Below are positions 1-7,543 of a stretch of 63,308 nt of DNA, piece after piece. The stretch is from Gammaproteobacteria bacterium (lineage in GTDB: Bacteria > Pseudomonadota > Gammaproteobacteria > Pseudomonadales > Azotimanducaceae): assembly GCA_030428905.1 (NCBI GenBank), contig JAUIED010000006.1:1-63308 (forward strand). The letters are read 5' to 3'. A program made the translations under genes and the position numbers. Under the pieces are notes generated by a model. The model saw nothing but the letters and a program-made list of their open reading frames with translations, was not told the origin of the DNA and searched no databases. Every line of letters starts with the position of its first letter. Positions within the stretch are counted from its first letter, which is position 1.

Positions 1-520
1 TCTTACCAACACCGGACCCTGCAAAGAGTCCCACTCGCTGACCCCGTCCGATGGTCAGTAGCGCATTGATAACGCGCACGCCCACATCGAGCGGCGTGTC
101 GATAGGTGGTCGGGCCAGAGGGTTGATAGACGACGGTACGCTGGACGCCGAACCCGATGGACGCAGTGGCGGTCCGCCGTCCATCGGCTCGCCACGCGCG
201 TTGATGACCCGGCCTATGGCATCTTCCGGCGCCACCGTGCGCACGGAGTCCGTCAGCCGGACTTCCGCACCGACCTGCAATCCATCGAGAACGTCCAGAG
301 GCATGAGATAGGTGGCGTCACCACGAAATCCAACGATCTGGGCCGGCGCTGGTCCACGTTCCGTGCACACTTCCACGAAGCGCCCGACACCTGCTTTGAG
401 TCCATGCACCTCGATGCCAAGGCCCACGCACGCTTTGACGTAGCCAGAACGGCGCTGCTCGCGCACTCTGTCGAAGTGCTCAGGCGCTCTGCGCGCCAGC
501 TCAGCGATCGCTGGGCGCAT
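1..520 (-). CDS. fliI: Flagellar export ATPase FliI (C-terminal part outside window)
   Basis: ATPase of the flagellar type III export apparatus, working with FliH at the cytoplasmic face of the basal body. The visible 173 codons carry the N-terminal beta-barrel region (VCTERGPAPAQIVGF, then MPLDVLDGLQVGAEV), the RVINARGEPMDGGPP segment typical of FliI/F1-beta relatives, and end exactly in the P-loop GLFAGSGVGK at the window edge. The ATG chosen overlaps the end of fliH by 20 nt, so translation is probably coupled. It continues the fliEFGHI operon. The catalytic remainder, about 60 percent of the protein, is not visible. Confidence 0.95.
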   Translation of the reverse strand, partial: MRPAIAELARRAPEHFDRVREQRRSGYVKACVGLGIEVHGLKAGVGRFVEVCTERGPAPAQIVGFRGDATYLMPLDVLDGLQVGAEVRLTDSVRTVAPEDAIGRVINARGEPMDGGPPLRPSGSASSVPSSINPLARPPIDTPLDVGVRVINALLTIGRGQRVGLFAGSGVGK

Positions 521-1073
521 GCTCAACCCGTGCGAAGGCTTCCTCTACCAGGCGGCCGAACTCCTGAACGGCATCTGCTCGCCACCTGCCACTGGCAGAG
601 CGCACGTCCAACGCCGCCGGCGCCAGCGCCTCATCAGCAATGAGCTGTACGTCTGCGAAATGACCCGAAAGGCTTTTCACAACCTCTGGATGGGCGTGAA
701 TTTCCAGCCCTTCCTGGTGTGGAAGGTGTTCAATGGCCTCGGTCAGCACGCCAGCCAGCGCCTGTCCATCCAGACGGAGCTGGATCGCCAGGAGGGTTTC
801 AAAGGCGCTGACGATCAGGCTAGCGAGCAGGTCGCACTCTTCACCCTCGAGGATCAGCCTGTGCGCCTGCAATTCGGTGTGGAGCGCACGCACCGGCTCC
901 AGAGCGTTGTGCAGCTCAATCTCCAGACGCTCCCGACCAGCTGCTTCGCCTGCCGCCAGGCCATCGGCGTATCCCCGTTCCCGCGCCTCCTGCTCGATTT
1001 CCTCGATGGAACGACTGGGAGGCGGTGGCGCCTCGTTACCTGCGCGCGGCCAGGTCAACGCCTGTGCTTCCAT
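501..1073 (-). CDS. fliH: Flagellar assembly protein FliH
   Basis: Stator-like regulator of the FliI ATPase, which it tethers to the export gate and C-ring. The 190-residue product has a Glu/Ala-rich N-terminal helix including the repeated small-residue pattern DGLAAGEAAGRERL, then a C-terminal region resembling the V/F-ATPase E subunit (VSAFETLLAIQLRLDGQAL onward). The ATG shares one base with the fliG stop (TGATG); a TTG one codon upstream is possible but less likely. It sits between fliG and fliI as in most gammaproteobacteria. Confidence 0.9.
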   Translation of the reverse strand: MEAQALTWPRAGNEAPPPPSRSIEEIEQEARERGYADGLAAGEAAGRERLEIELHNALEPVRALHTELQAHRLILEGEECDLLASLIVSAFETLLAIQLRLDGQALAGVLTEAIEHLPHQEGLEIHAHPEVVKSLSGHFADVQLIADEALAPAALDVRSASGRWRADAVQEFGRLVEEAFARVEHAPSDR

Positions 1074-2083
1074 CAAAGCATCTCCTCACCCGAACCACCG
1101 AGGACAATCTCACCTTCGTCTGCCAGTTTTCTGGCGACCACGAGCACCTCCTTCTGCGCTGCTTCCACCTCAGCGAGCCGCACCGGGCCTTTTGCTTCCA
1201 TGTCGTCGACCAGCAATTCCGCCGCGCGCTTGGACATATTCCCGAGAATCTTGTCACGCAGCGCAATGTCGGCGCCCTTGAGTGCGAGTACGAGCATGTC
1301 GGTCGATACTTCACGAAGCAGCGTCTGGATGCCCCGGTCGTCGACCGCCGCCAGGTTATCGAAGACGAACATCTGCTCCTGAATCTGATCACACAGCGCT
1401 TCATCGCTGTCGCGGATGCGCTCCAGCACCGCTTCGTCTGCCCCGCCCTTCAAGCTGTTCATAATATCCGCCGCTGCGCGGCGCCCCCCCATCAGCGCAA
1501 AGCGATTGGCCTTCTGTTTGCCCGCATGTTCCTCAAGCACAGCACCAAGCTCCGCCAGTGCAGTGGGTGAGATACTCTCGAGGTTGGCCACACGTATGAC
1601 GATCTCGGCTGTAGCCTCCGGGTCATCAAAGTAGTTGAGCACCTCGCCCGCCTGATCCGCGTCCAGATAGCTGAGGATGATGGCCTGGATCTGCGGGTGC
1701 TCTTCCTTCATGAAATCGGCAATTGCACGAGGATCCATCCAACGCAGCTTGTCCAGACCCCGCGTGCTGCCGCCATTGATTCGCTCCAGCACTGTCGTCG
1801 CTTTGTGCTCGCCCAGCGCACCGACCAACATGTTACGAACGTACTCTGGCGCGCCCACCGACAGGCCACTCTGCTCGCTTACGTCCTCGAGAAACCGGTC
1901 GACCACCAGATCGATGCGCTTCATAGGGATTGCTCCCAGAAGCGACATCGCCTCCCCCAACCTCTGTACTTCCGATGCGTCCAGGTGGCGCAGCACCTGG
2001 GCGGCTTCCTGTTCGCCAATGGTCAGCAGCAACACGGCAGCCTGCTGCAACGGATCCAGCTCTTCAGTTCCTGCGTCACTCAC
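1073..2083 (-). CDS. fliG: Flagellar motor switch protein FliG
   Basis: C-ring protein that contacts the MS ring (FliF) and the stators and converts ion flow to rotation. At 336 residues it is the usual length. The EHPQ motif is at residues 128-131, and the C-terminal torque domain keeps the charged VDDR (247-250) and the ALKGAD...LRDKIL helix seen in E. coli FliG. It starts with GTG and overlaps the end of fliF by 8 nt. There is nothing atypical. Confidence 0.97.
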   Translation of the reverse strand: MSDAGTEELDPLQQAAVLLLTIGEQEAAQVLRHLDASEVQRLGEAMSLLGAIPMKRIDLVVDRFLEDVSEQSGLSVGAPEYVRNMLVGALGEHKATTVLERINGGSTRGLDKLRWMDPRAIADFMKEEHPQIQAIILSYLDADQAGEVLNYFDDPEATAEIVIRVANLESISPTALAELGAVLEEHAGKQKANRFALMGGRRAAADIMNSLKGGADEAVLERIRDSDEALCDQIQEQMFVFDNLAAVDDRGIQTLLREVSTDMLVLALKGADIALRDKILGNMSKRAAELLVDDMEAKGPVRLAEVEAAQKEVLVVARKLADEGEIVLGGSGEEML

Positions 2084-3743
2084 CTTGGTTCACCCAGTGC
2101 TTAACCACTTCCGCGACTCGTGCCGGATCGTTTGCTACCAGCCCTTTGACTGCGTCCAGCTTGGCAAATGGCGATGCCGACTGCCCCTGCTCCGGGCTCG
2201 GCAACCCGAGCGCTCCTTCGTGTGCGAGCTGCTGTTCGCGCGCCTGATTCATGTCGGCGATCTCCATTGCCTGACGTTCATGCACCATTTCGCCAGCGCG
2301 TGTCAGCGACCTGTACAGCGGACGAAGGAGCAGGAACAGCAACAGGACGAGCACCATACCGCCAAGCACCTGCTTGACGAGGTCGATGAACCAGGTTTCC
2401 GTCCAGAATGGCGCAGGCTCGGGCACTTCGAACTCCGTTTGACGGAAGGGGCTCGACACGACAGAAATGGTGTCCCCCCGTGCGGCAGAGAATCCTACGG
2501 CGTTGGCGACGGTGGCTTCGAGTTGCTGCAACTCCTCCTGTGTCCAGGGCGACGCCTGAGCTTCACCGGTCTCTGCGTCTACCGTCCTGTGGTGGTCGAC
2601 CACGACGGAAACTGCCAGCCGGGAGAGCCTGCCAACAGACTGCTGGCTGTAGCTGACGGTTCGATCGACTTCGTAGTTGCGAGTAGCTTCATTACGCACA
2701 GTACGCGGCAACTGCTGCTGCGCTTCCGGTGTACCGGCCGGGACGGGCTCGGGCGGCGGCTGATTGGACAACGTACCCGGCACACCAATGACGGGCACAG
2801 CTCCAAGGCGCTCCTCCTCGAGCGTAGATTCGCTGCGCACAGCCGTTTCCTGAGGCGCATATTGTTCGGTTGCCTGTTCCTGCTTGGTGAAATCCACTTC
2901 CGCAGTCACCTGCGTGGTGTAACCGTCGCTTCCGAGTATGCGCTCGAGAATGACCTCGACCTTGGTACGAAGTTGATTTTCGAGCTTCGAGACGTAGCGG
3001 AGCTGACGCTCGGATGCCTCCAGCCCTGGATCCTCCTCCTGCCTGGACAGGAGCCGACCAGACTGGTCCACCACCGCAACATCCTGTGTGTCCAGCTCGG
3101 ATACTGCACCCGCAACGAGATTGGTGATCCCTCGAACCTGGTCAGGCGAAAGGCTCTGACCAGGCCGCAAGGTGACCGTCACCGATGCCGACGGTTTCCG
3201 ACGATCACGCAAGAATGTCGTGGACTTCGGCACTGCCAGCAACACCCGTGCGTGCTGAACCGATTTGATGGTACCTATGCTGCGCGCCAGCTCTCCCTCA
3301 ACGCTGCGCCGGTGCCGCGCGTTCTCCATAAACTGGCTGACACCGAAGCTCTGCTCCTGGTCGAGCAGTTCGTAGCCGAGCTGACCCTGCTGAGAAGCGC
3401 CTGCGCTGCTCACTGTCATACGCGCTTCGTAGAGACGCTGTGCGTCCACCAGCATCGTGCCCGTCTTGTGATCCATGCGATACGCGATACCGGAGGCCTC
3501 AAGAAGCTGTACGAGTTCTGCGGCCTGCTCTGCGTTGTGCACGCTCGTCAGAGGCTTGAGCTCCTCTTCCTGCATCCATAGAACGGATACCAGCGCCAAT
3601 GCCACCGCGCCAGCAATGGCAAACAGCAAACCTGCCTGACGGACCACGGGCATCTTTGAGGCGCCGCGAATGAAATCCGAGCCCGGAATGCGTACCGCCG
3701 GTGCGTCTGGAAGGTCTTTGCTGCTGATGGGTAGTTCGGCCAT
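2076..3743 (-). CDS. fliF: Flagellar MS-ring protein FliF
   Basis: Forms the inner-membrane MS ring, the assembly base of the flagellum. The 555-residue product has two membrane segments, near residues 40-57 (AIAGAVALALVSVLW) and 455-473 (MVLVLLLFLLLRPLY), flanking a large periplasmic part with YscJ/FliF ring-building motifs (LLEASGIAYRM, RRSVEGELARSI, HARVLLAVP). The C-terminal cytoplasmic tail (KLDAVKGLVANDPARVAEVVKHW) is the FliG-binding region. The ATG lies 11 nt after fliE. Confidence 0.97.
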   Translation of the reverse strand: MAELPISSKDLPDAPAVRIPGSDFIRGASKMPVVRQAGLLFAIAGAVALALVSVLWMQEEELKPLTSVHNAEQAAELVQLLEASGIAYRMDHKTGTMLVDAQRLYEARMTVSSAGASQQGQLGYELLDQEQSFGVSQFMENARHRRSVEGELARSIGTIKSVQHARVLLAVPKSTTFLRDRRKPSASVTVTLRPGQSLSPDQVRGITNLVAGAVSELDTQDVAVVDQSGRLLSRQEEDPGLEASERQLRYVSKLENQLRTKVEVILERILGSDGYTTQVTAEVDFTKQEQATEQYAPQETAVRSESTLEEERLGAVPVIGVPGTLSNQPPPEPVPAGTPEAQQQLPRTVRNEATRNYEVDRTVSYSQQSVGRLSRLAVSVVVDHHRTVDAETGEAQASPWTQEELQQLEATVANAVGFSAARGDTISVVSSPFRQTEFEVPEPAPFWTETWFIDLVKQVLGGMVLVLLLFLLLRPLYRSLTRAGEMVHERQAMEIADMNQAREQQLAHEGALGLPSPEQGQSASPFAKLDAVKGLVANDPARVAEVVKHWVNQGE

Positions 3744-3754
3744 TTGTCAGTCCA

Positions 3755-4144
3755 TCAGATGGGCATGTTCATGATGTCTTGGTACGCACTCACCACACGG
3801 TTTCGCACCTGTATCGTTGCCTGAATGGCAACGCTGGACTTCTGCGACGCCAACATGGTGGCCACCAGATCATCACTCTTACCGGTAACGAAATCGCTCG
3901 CCGCTTGAGATGAGGCTTTCTGCAGCGCGTTTACCTGCTTCAGCGCGCCACCGAGCATGGCACTGAAATCCGTCGGTTCGGCCCGTTGCTGCGGGTTTGT
4001 CCGCGCAACGTCCGCTGATGGGATGGCACCATTGATCTCCTTGCGGGTATGCGCCTGCATGCGCCGGATCTGGGCCAGAACGCCATCGATATCGCTACGG
4101 GCGGCACCCGGAGACTGTAGAGGTCCTGATACGTTGATAGCCAT
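3755..4144 (-). CDS. fliE: Flagellar hook-basal body protein FliE
   Basis: Small protein joining the MS ring to the rod, and one of the first substrates of the export apparatus. The 129-residue product has the typical helical C-terminus (KSSVAIQATIQVRNRVVSAYQDIMNMPI split over the family signature). The ATG shares one base with the stop codon of the fleR-like gene upstream (TGATG); a TTG codon immediately before it is the only other start. This coupling places fliEFGHI in the same transcript as fleR, unlike arrangements where fliE has its own promoter. I saw no convincing sigma54 site in the end of fleR. Confidence 0.93.
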   Translation of the reverse strand: MAINVSGPLQSPGAARSDIDGVLAQIRRMQAHTRKEINGAIPSADVARTNPQQRAEPTDFSAMLGGALKQVNALQKASSQAASDFVTGKSDDLVATMLASQKSSVAIQATIQVRNRVVSAYQDIMNMPI

Positions 4145-5412
4145 CAATCCACCTCCATACCAAGGTCACGTAACTTTTTCAGCTTGTAACGCAGCGTGCG
4201 CTCGGATATTCCCAACGCTTTCGCCGTAACGTTTCGTCGACCATCGTGCGCGCGAAGTGCGGCGACGATCGTTTCCCCCTCGGCGTGCAGCATACGGCTG
4301 CCCAGATCGGCAGCTGCCTGATCCAGCGATGCAAGCCCAAGGTCGAGATGATGCCCTTCGATGACGTCGCCGTCGCACATGACCAGCGCCCGCTGCACGG
4401 CGTTCTCGAGCTCGCGCACATTCCCAGGCCAGTCGTGTTGCACGAGCACCTGCTGGGCAGACTCGCTGAACCTAGCAATCGGTTTACCCGGGCGTAAGCG
4501 CATATGCTTGCTTAGAAAGTGGCTGGCCAGCGGCATGATGTCTTCAGGGCGGCTGCGCAGCGGCGTCAGGTTCAGCGGGAAGACGCTCAAACGGTAGTAC
4601 AGGTCTTCGCGAAACTGACCTTCCGCGACTGCGCGAGCCAGGTCACGGTTGCTGGTGGCGATTACACGCACATCCACCGTTCTCGGTCGCTTTGCACCCA
4701 GCCTTTCCACCTCACGTTCCTGCAGCACGCGCAGCAGCTTCGCCTGAAGAGCCAGTGGCATCTCGGTAATCTCATCGAGCAGCAACGTACCGTGCTCCGC
4801 CTGTTCGAATTTCCCTGGACGGCTTTCCGTTGCACCGGTGAATGCACCCTTCTCGTGGCCGAAGAGGATGGCTTCGAGCATGTTCTCCGGCAGCGCCGCG
4901 CAGTTCACGGCCACAAACGGTGCATCTGATCGCGCCGACTGGGCGTGTACGTGCCGTGCAACGACCTCCTTACCGGTGCCGCTTTCGCCGTTGAGCATGA
5001 TCGCAACGTCTGTTCTAGCCACGCGGCTGGCAAGCCGGAAGAGTTCCGCACTCGAATGCGACTGAGCGATGAAGTCCTGTTGTGCCAACTGCACTGCCAG
5101 GTCTGAACAGCGAGCGGCAAGGCGCTCCACAGCAGTCGTTTCGGGGAGGTAATCCACGGCGCCGAGGCGGATTGCATCCACCGCGGGTTGCGCCCTGTCT
5201 TGCCCACCGACGACGACCACCGTCTGACGTCCCACGCCCGACGCGTCACGAAACGCGGAGAACGAAGCTTCGTCCATAACCAATACGTCGCAGGCGGTTT
5301 GCTGCTCTTGTCTCCACATCGGATCGGAGCAGGCAACTTCCCGGCCCAGCAGCGCCAGCATATTCTCCAGCGACTGCCGTTGCGTGTCGTCAGACCAACA
5401 GATACCGATCAC
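4144..5412 (-). CDS. fleR: Sigma54-dependent flagellar response regulator, FleR/FlrC type
   Basis: Transcriptional activator of sigma54-dependent middle flagellar genes. The 422-residue product has a receiver-like domain (1-110), a AAA+ domain with Walker A GESGTGKE (142-149), intact GAFTGA (189-194), Walker B LLLDE (D213, E214) and both arginine fingers in FREDLYYRL, and a C-terminal Fis-type helix-turn-helix (about 392-413). The receiver keeps the acidic pair (SDD) and a candidate phospho-Asp (D47 in VLVMDE), but the conserved Lys after the last strand is missing (DYLPET rather than a KP pair). The GTG start lies 1 nt after the fleQ-like stop with GAGG upstream; an ATG 84 nt further upstream would sit inside fleQ. 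No kinase gene adjoins it. Confidence 0.88.
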   Translation of the reverse strand: MIGICWSDDTQRQSLENMLALLGREVACSDPMWRQEQQTACDVLVMDEASFSAFRDASGVGRQTVVVVGGQDRAQPAVDAIRLGAVDYLPETTAVERLAARCSDLAVQLAQQDFIAQSHSSAELFRLASRVARTDVAIMLNGESGTGKEVVARHVHAQSARSDAPFVAVNCAALPENMLEAILFGHEKGAFTGATESRPGKFEQAEHGTLLLDEITEMPLALQAKLLRVLQEREVERLGAKRPRTVDVRVIATSNRDLARAVAEGQFREDLYYRLSVFPLNLTPLRSRPEDIMPLASHFLSKHMRLRPGKPIARFSESAQQVLVQHDWPGNVRELENAVQRALVMCDGDVIEGHHLDLGLASLDQAAADLGSRMLHAEGETIVAALRAHDGRRNVTAKALGISERTLRYKLKKLRDLGMEVD

Positions 5413-5413
5413 T

Positions 5414-6715
5414 TCAGGCCCTCGAAATGCCGTACTTACGCATCTTCTCAACGAGGGTCGTTCGACGAATGTGCAGTTTGTCGGCCGCTCTCGCAACGAC
5501 AGCCCCCGTGTCGTCCAGCGCCTGTTCGATCAGACTGCGCTCCAGCCTGGCCAGGAAATCCTTGAGATCCAGGCCGTTGACCGGAAGGCGAACGCTGTCG
5601 GGTGTCGCTTCGAGCTCAACCGAAGTTTCTTGCGCGCCTTGCGTAACTGGTGCACCGGTGAGCTTTGGCGGCAGGTCCCGCGTCGTAACGACGTCTGCGC
5701 CAAACTGCAGGCTTAGCCGTTCCAGGAGGTTCTTCAGCTCCCGCACGTTACCCGGCCAGGCGTAACGACACAGTGTGTCCATCACATCTACGCTCAACCG
5801 CAGGCTGATGTTCTGTTTCTGTTCGATCTCGGCGGCGATTCGCTCCATTGCGGCGGGGATGTCTTCAGGACGCTCACGCAACGGCACGAGCTGCAGCGGA
5901 AAAACGCTGAGCTGGTAAAAAAGGTCCTCACGAAAAGCGCCTTCCCGCACTGCTTCTTCGAGGTTCTGACTCGTGGCGCACATGACACGCACGTCCAGCG
6001 CCATGCTCTGGCTGCCACCCAAGGGTTGGAAGCAGCGTGCTTCCAGCGCACGGAGGAACTTGACCTGCAGCGGATAGGTAAGCGCGTCGACATTGTCGAG
6101 GAACAGGGTACCGCCTTGAGCGAGTTGCAACCGGCCCGCCTTATTGGTCAAGGCTCCGGGAAATGCACCACGCTCATGACCAAAGAGCTCGCTTTCCACC
6201 AGTTCCTCAGGAACGGCAGAGCAATCCAGCGGAACGAAAGGCATCGCAGACCGCGCAGATTCATCATGGATCAGGCGAGCCAACATTTCCTTGCCGGTAC
6301 CACGCTCCCCGGCAAGTAACACCGGGGCGTCGCCGCTGGCTGCCCGCTGCGCCATGGCACGTAGCGTGACCATCGAAGCGCTACCACCAATCAGCACCGG
6401 AACGCATGGCAGCGCCGAGGTGTCTGCCGAATCATCCCGCAAGGCCGTCTGCACTTCGTGCAGAGCACCAATCAGGCTGTGGTAACGCAGGTGATTGATC
6501 TGCGCCATGACGCGCAGCGCGTCCGGAGGGGTCTCACCAACGTAGATCACCGGCTGGCTTGGGTTCACGTCGCCCCCTCGACCCTGTACGACCACGACCG
6601 CCGCCTCTTGGGGATGTCGAATGGTGAGGCCGGCGAACTCGAGAACACTCTCGATCACCCTGCTGCGCTCTTCGGTGTCGGCTACCACGCCGACCCCCAT
6701 GTTTGCTGCATCCAT
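5414..6715 (-). CDS. FleQ/FlrA-like flagellar master regulator with degenerate AAA+ motifs
   Basis: The 433-residue product has the FleQ layout: N-terminal FleQ domain (1-95), AAA+ domain (about 108-335), and a C-terminal HTH almost identical to Pseudomonas FleQ (VVARAADKLHIRRTTLVEKM). In the family this protein switches on the class II flagellar genes with sigma54 and responds to c-di-GMP. Walker A is intact (GERGTGKE, 136-143), but the sigma54-contact loop reads GAFPGA (183-188) instead of GAFTGA, Walker B reads LFLDN (N208 instead of Glu), and the second arginine-finger position is Gln (FREDLFYQL, Q268). The LFRS c-di-GMP motif known in Pseudomonas FleQ is not seen. It is confidently a homologue; its ability to hydrolyse ATP or open sigma54 complexes is doubtful. 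Confidence 0.88.
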   Translation of the reverse strand: MDAANMGVGVVADTEERSRVIESVLEFAGLTIRHPQEAAVVVVQGRGGDVNPSQPVIYVGETPPDALRVMAQINHLRYHSLIGALHEVQTALRDDSADTSALPCVPVLIGGSASMVTLRAMAQRAASGDAPVLLAGERGTGKEMLARLIHDESARSAMPFVPLDCSAVPEELVESELFGHERGAFPGALTNKAGRLQLAQGGTLFLDNVDALTYPLQVKFLRALEARCFQPLGGSQSMALDVRVMCATSQNLEEAVREGAFREDLFYQLSVFPLQLVPLRERPEDIPAAMERIAAEIEQKQNISLRLSVDVMDTLCRYAWPGNVRELKNLLERLSLQFGADVVTTRDLPPKLTGAPVTQGAQETSVELEATPDSVRLPVNGLDLKDFLARLERSLIEQALDDTGAVVARAADKLHIRRTTLVEKMRKYGISRA

Positions 6716-6725
6716 GTACCCGTCG

Positions 6726-6752
6726 CTTCCTTTGCGCTGAAGTCAAAGGAAG
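6726..6752 (-). repeat. Inverted repeat in the leader of the fleQ-like gene
   Basis: Perfect 9-bp inverted repeat CTTCCTTTG / CAAAGGAAG with a 9-nt spacer, ending 10 nt before the ATG. The downstream arm contains the only good Shine-Dalgarno sequence (AAGGAAG). If both arms are transcribed it would form a hairpin that hides the ribosome site. If transcription starts at the predicted promoter, the repeat straddles +1 and would act as an operator. Confidence 0.6.
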
Positions 6753-6778
6753 TAAAGTACGTCTTTCGAAAGGGTCAA
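6751..6778 (-). promoter_or_regulatory. Predicted sigma70 promoter of the fleQ-like gene
   Basis: TTGACC (6778-6773), 16-nt spacer, TTTACT (6756-6751) on the minus strand, about 36 nt upstream of the ATG. A housekeeping promoter fits the usual top-tier position of FleQ. No sigma54 or sigma28 motif was found in this gap. Confidence 0.5.
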
Positions 6779-6810
6779 ATATTCGACGGCAGTTTCTCTG
6801 ACGCCGCCGG

Positions 6811-7080
6811 TCAACCGCCGCTGGAGACTTCGACGTAGGCCTGGGTTGCGCTTCTCCCGCCGCGCAGCCGTTTCATCGCGATAACGCAGTTCGCCCGCGC
6901 AACTACGGCAGCAGCAATCCATTCGGAGACGGCTTGCTTCAAGCGGCGCTGCTGAGCCTGATCCAGGTTGCCCGCGTAGCGCTCGATTTCCTGCGCCACC
7001 CCGGTCAGACCGTCAAAATCTTCAGCCTGAAGGAACTCAGCACCGCGCGAGATATACGCCTCGACGGCCTCGGAGCTCAA
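6811..7080 (-). CDS. Small FliT-like flagellar protein
   Basis: 89-residue, mostly helical product directly after fliS, the place where fliT-type chaperones for FliD are found. No diagnostic motif is visible, so the name rests on position and size. The start chosen is TTG, which overlaps the fliS stop (TTGA) and has AGGGA a few bases upstream. An ATG 51 nt further upstream would overlap fliS by 55 nt and add a peptide with no flagellar look. A gap of about 95 nt with the fleQ promoter follows. Confidence 0.6.
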   Translation of the reverse strand: MSSEAVEAYISRGAEFLQAEDFDGLTGVAQEIERYAGNLDQAQQRRLKQAVSEWIAAAVVARANCVIAMKRLRGGRSATQAYVEVSSGG

Positions 7081-7484
7081 GATCCCTGTGACTCCGTCAT
7101 ACGCGCGAGCTCTGGATCTATCGCCTGCCATGCTTCCTGCAGGGTTCGCACAAGATCCAGGACCTCAAAAATACCCTCGGCGTCGTTGTCGCGGTTCGCC
7201 GCGTAAAGCCGTCGCAGCATATAGTCGTACAGAGCATCCAGGTTCTCAGCGAGGTCCCCACCCTGCTCCTGATCCAGAGAGGCTTGAAGCCCATTCAGAA
7301 TCGACACCGTTTCACCGATGCAGGCGTTGCGGTTCTCGTGATCACCACGCGTAGCGTAGCTCCGTGCTTTCACCAGTCGGGTGCAGGCGCCATCGAACAG
7401 CATGCTTATGAGCCTGTGTGGGCTTGCCGAGCTGACAAGCGTTTGTACGTCAAGCTTCTGGTACTGCAGAGCGGGGCTGTTCAA
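7077..7484 (-). CDS. fliS: Flagellin export chaperone FliS
   Basis: Cytoplasmic chaperone that binds the C-terminus of flagellin and prevents early polymerisation. The 135-residue product shows family features: VQTLVSSASPHRLISMLFDGA near the N-terminus, LNGLQASLD, and DALYDYMLRRLYAANRDND. The start is TTG with AAGGAA 5 nt upstream; no ATG is available in a sensible place. It lies 59 nt after fliD. Confidence 0.95.
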   Translation of the reverse strand: MNSPALQYQKLDVQTLVSSASPHRLISMLFDGACTRLVKARSYATRGDHENRNACIGETVSILNGLQASLDQEQGGDLAENLDALYDYMLRRLYAANRDNDAEGIFEVLDLVRTLQEAWQAIDPELARMTESQGS

Positions 7485-7543
7485 TGGAGTTCCTTATATT
7501 CGCTGGATGGCTGAACACTATGACGGTCAGAAAACGGAAAACT

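Noticed and set aside
1677-3581. A 634-codon open frame on the plus strand opposite fliG and fliF
   Set aside because: Antisense shadow of two certain flagellar genes in GC-rich DNA; Arg/Cys/His-rich translation without any domain.
4150-4260. A sigma54 promoter for fliE inside the end of fleR
   Set aside because: Only partial GCAA/CCA pairs with wrong spacing were found.
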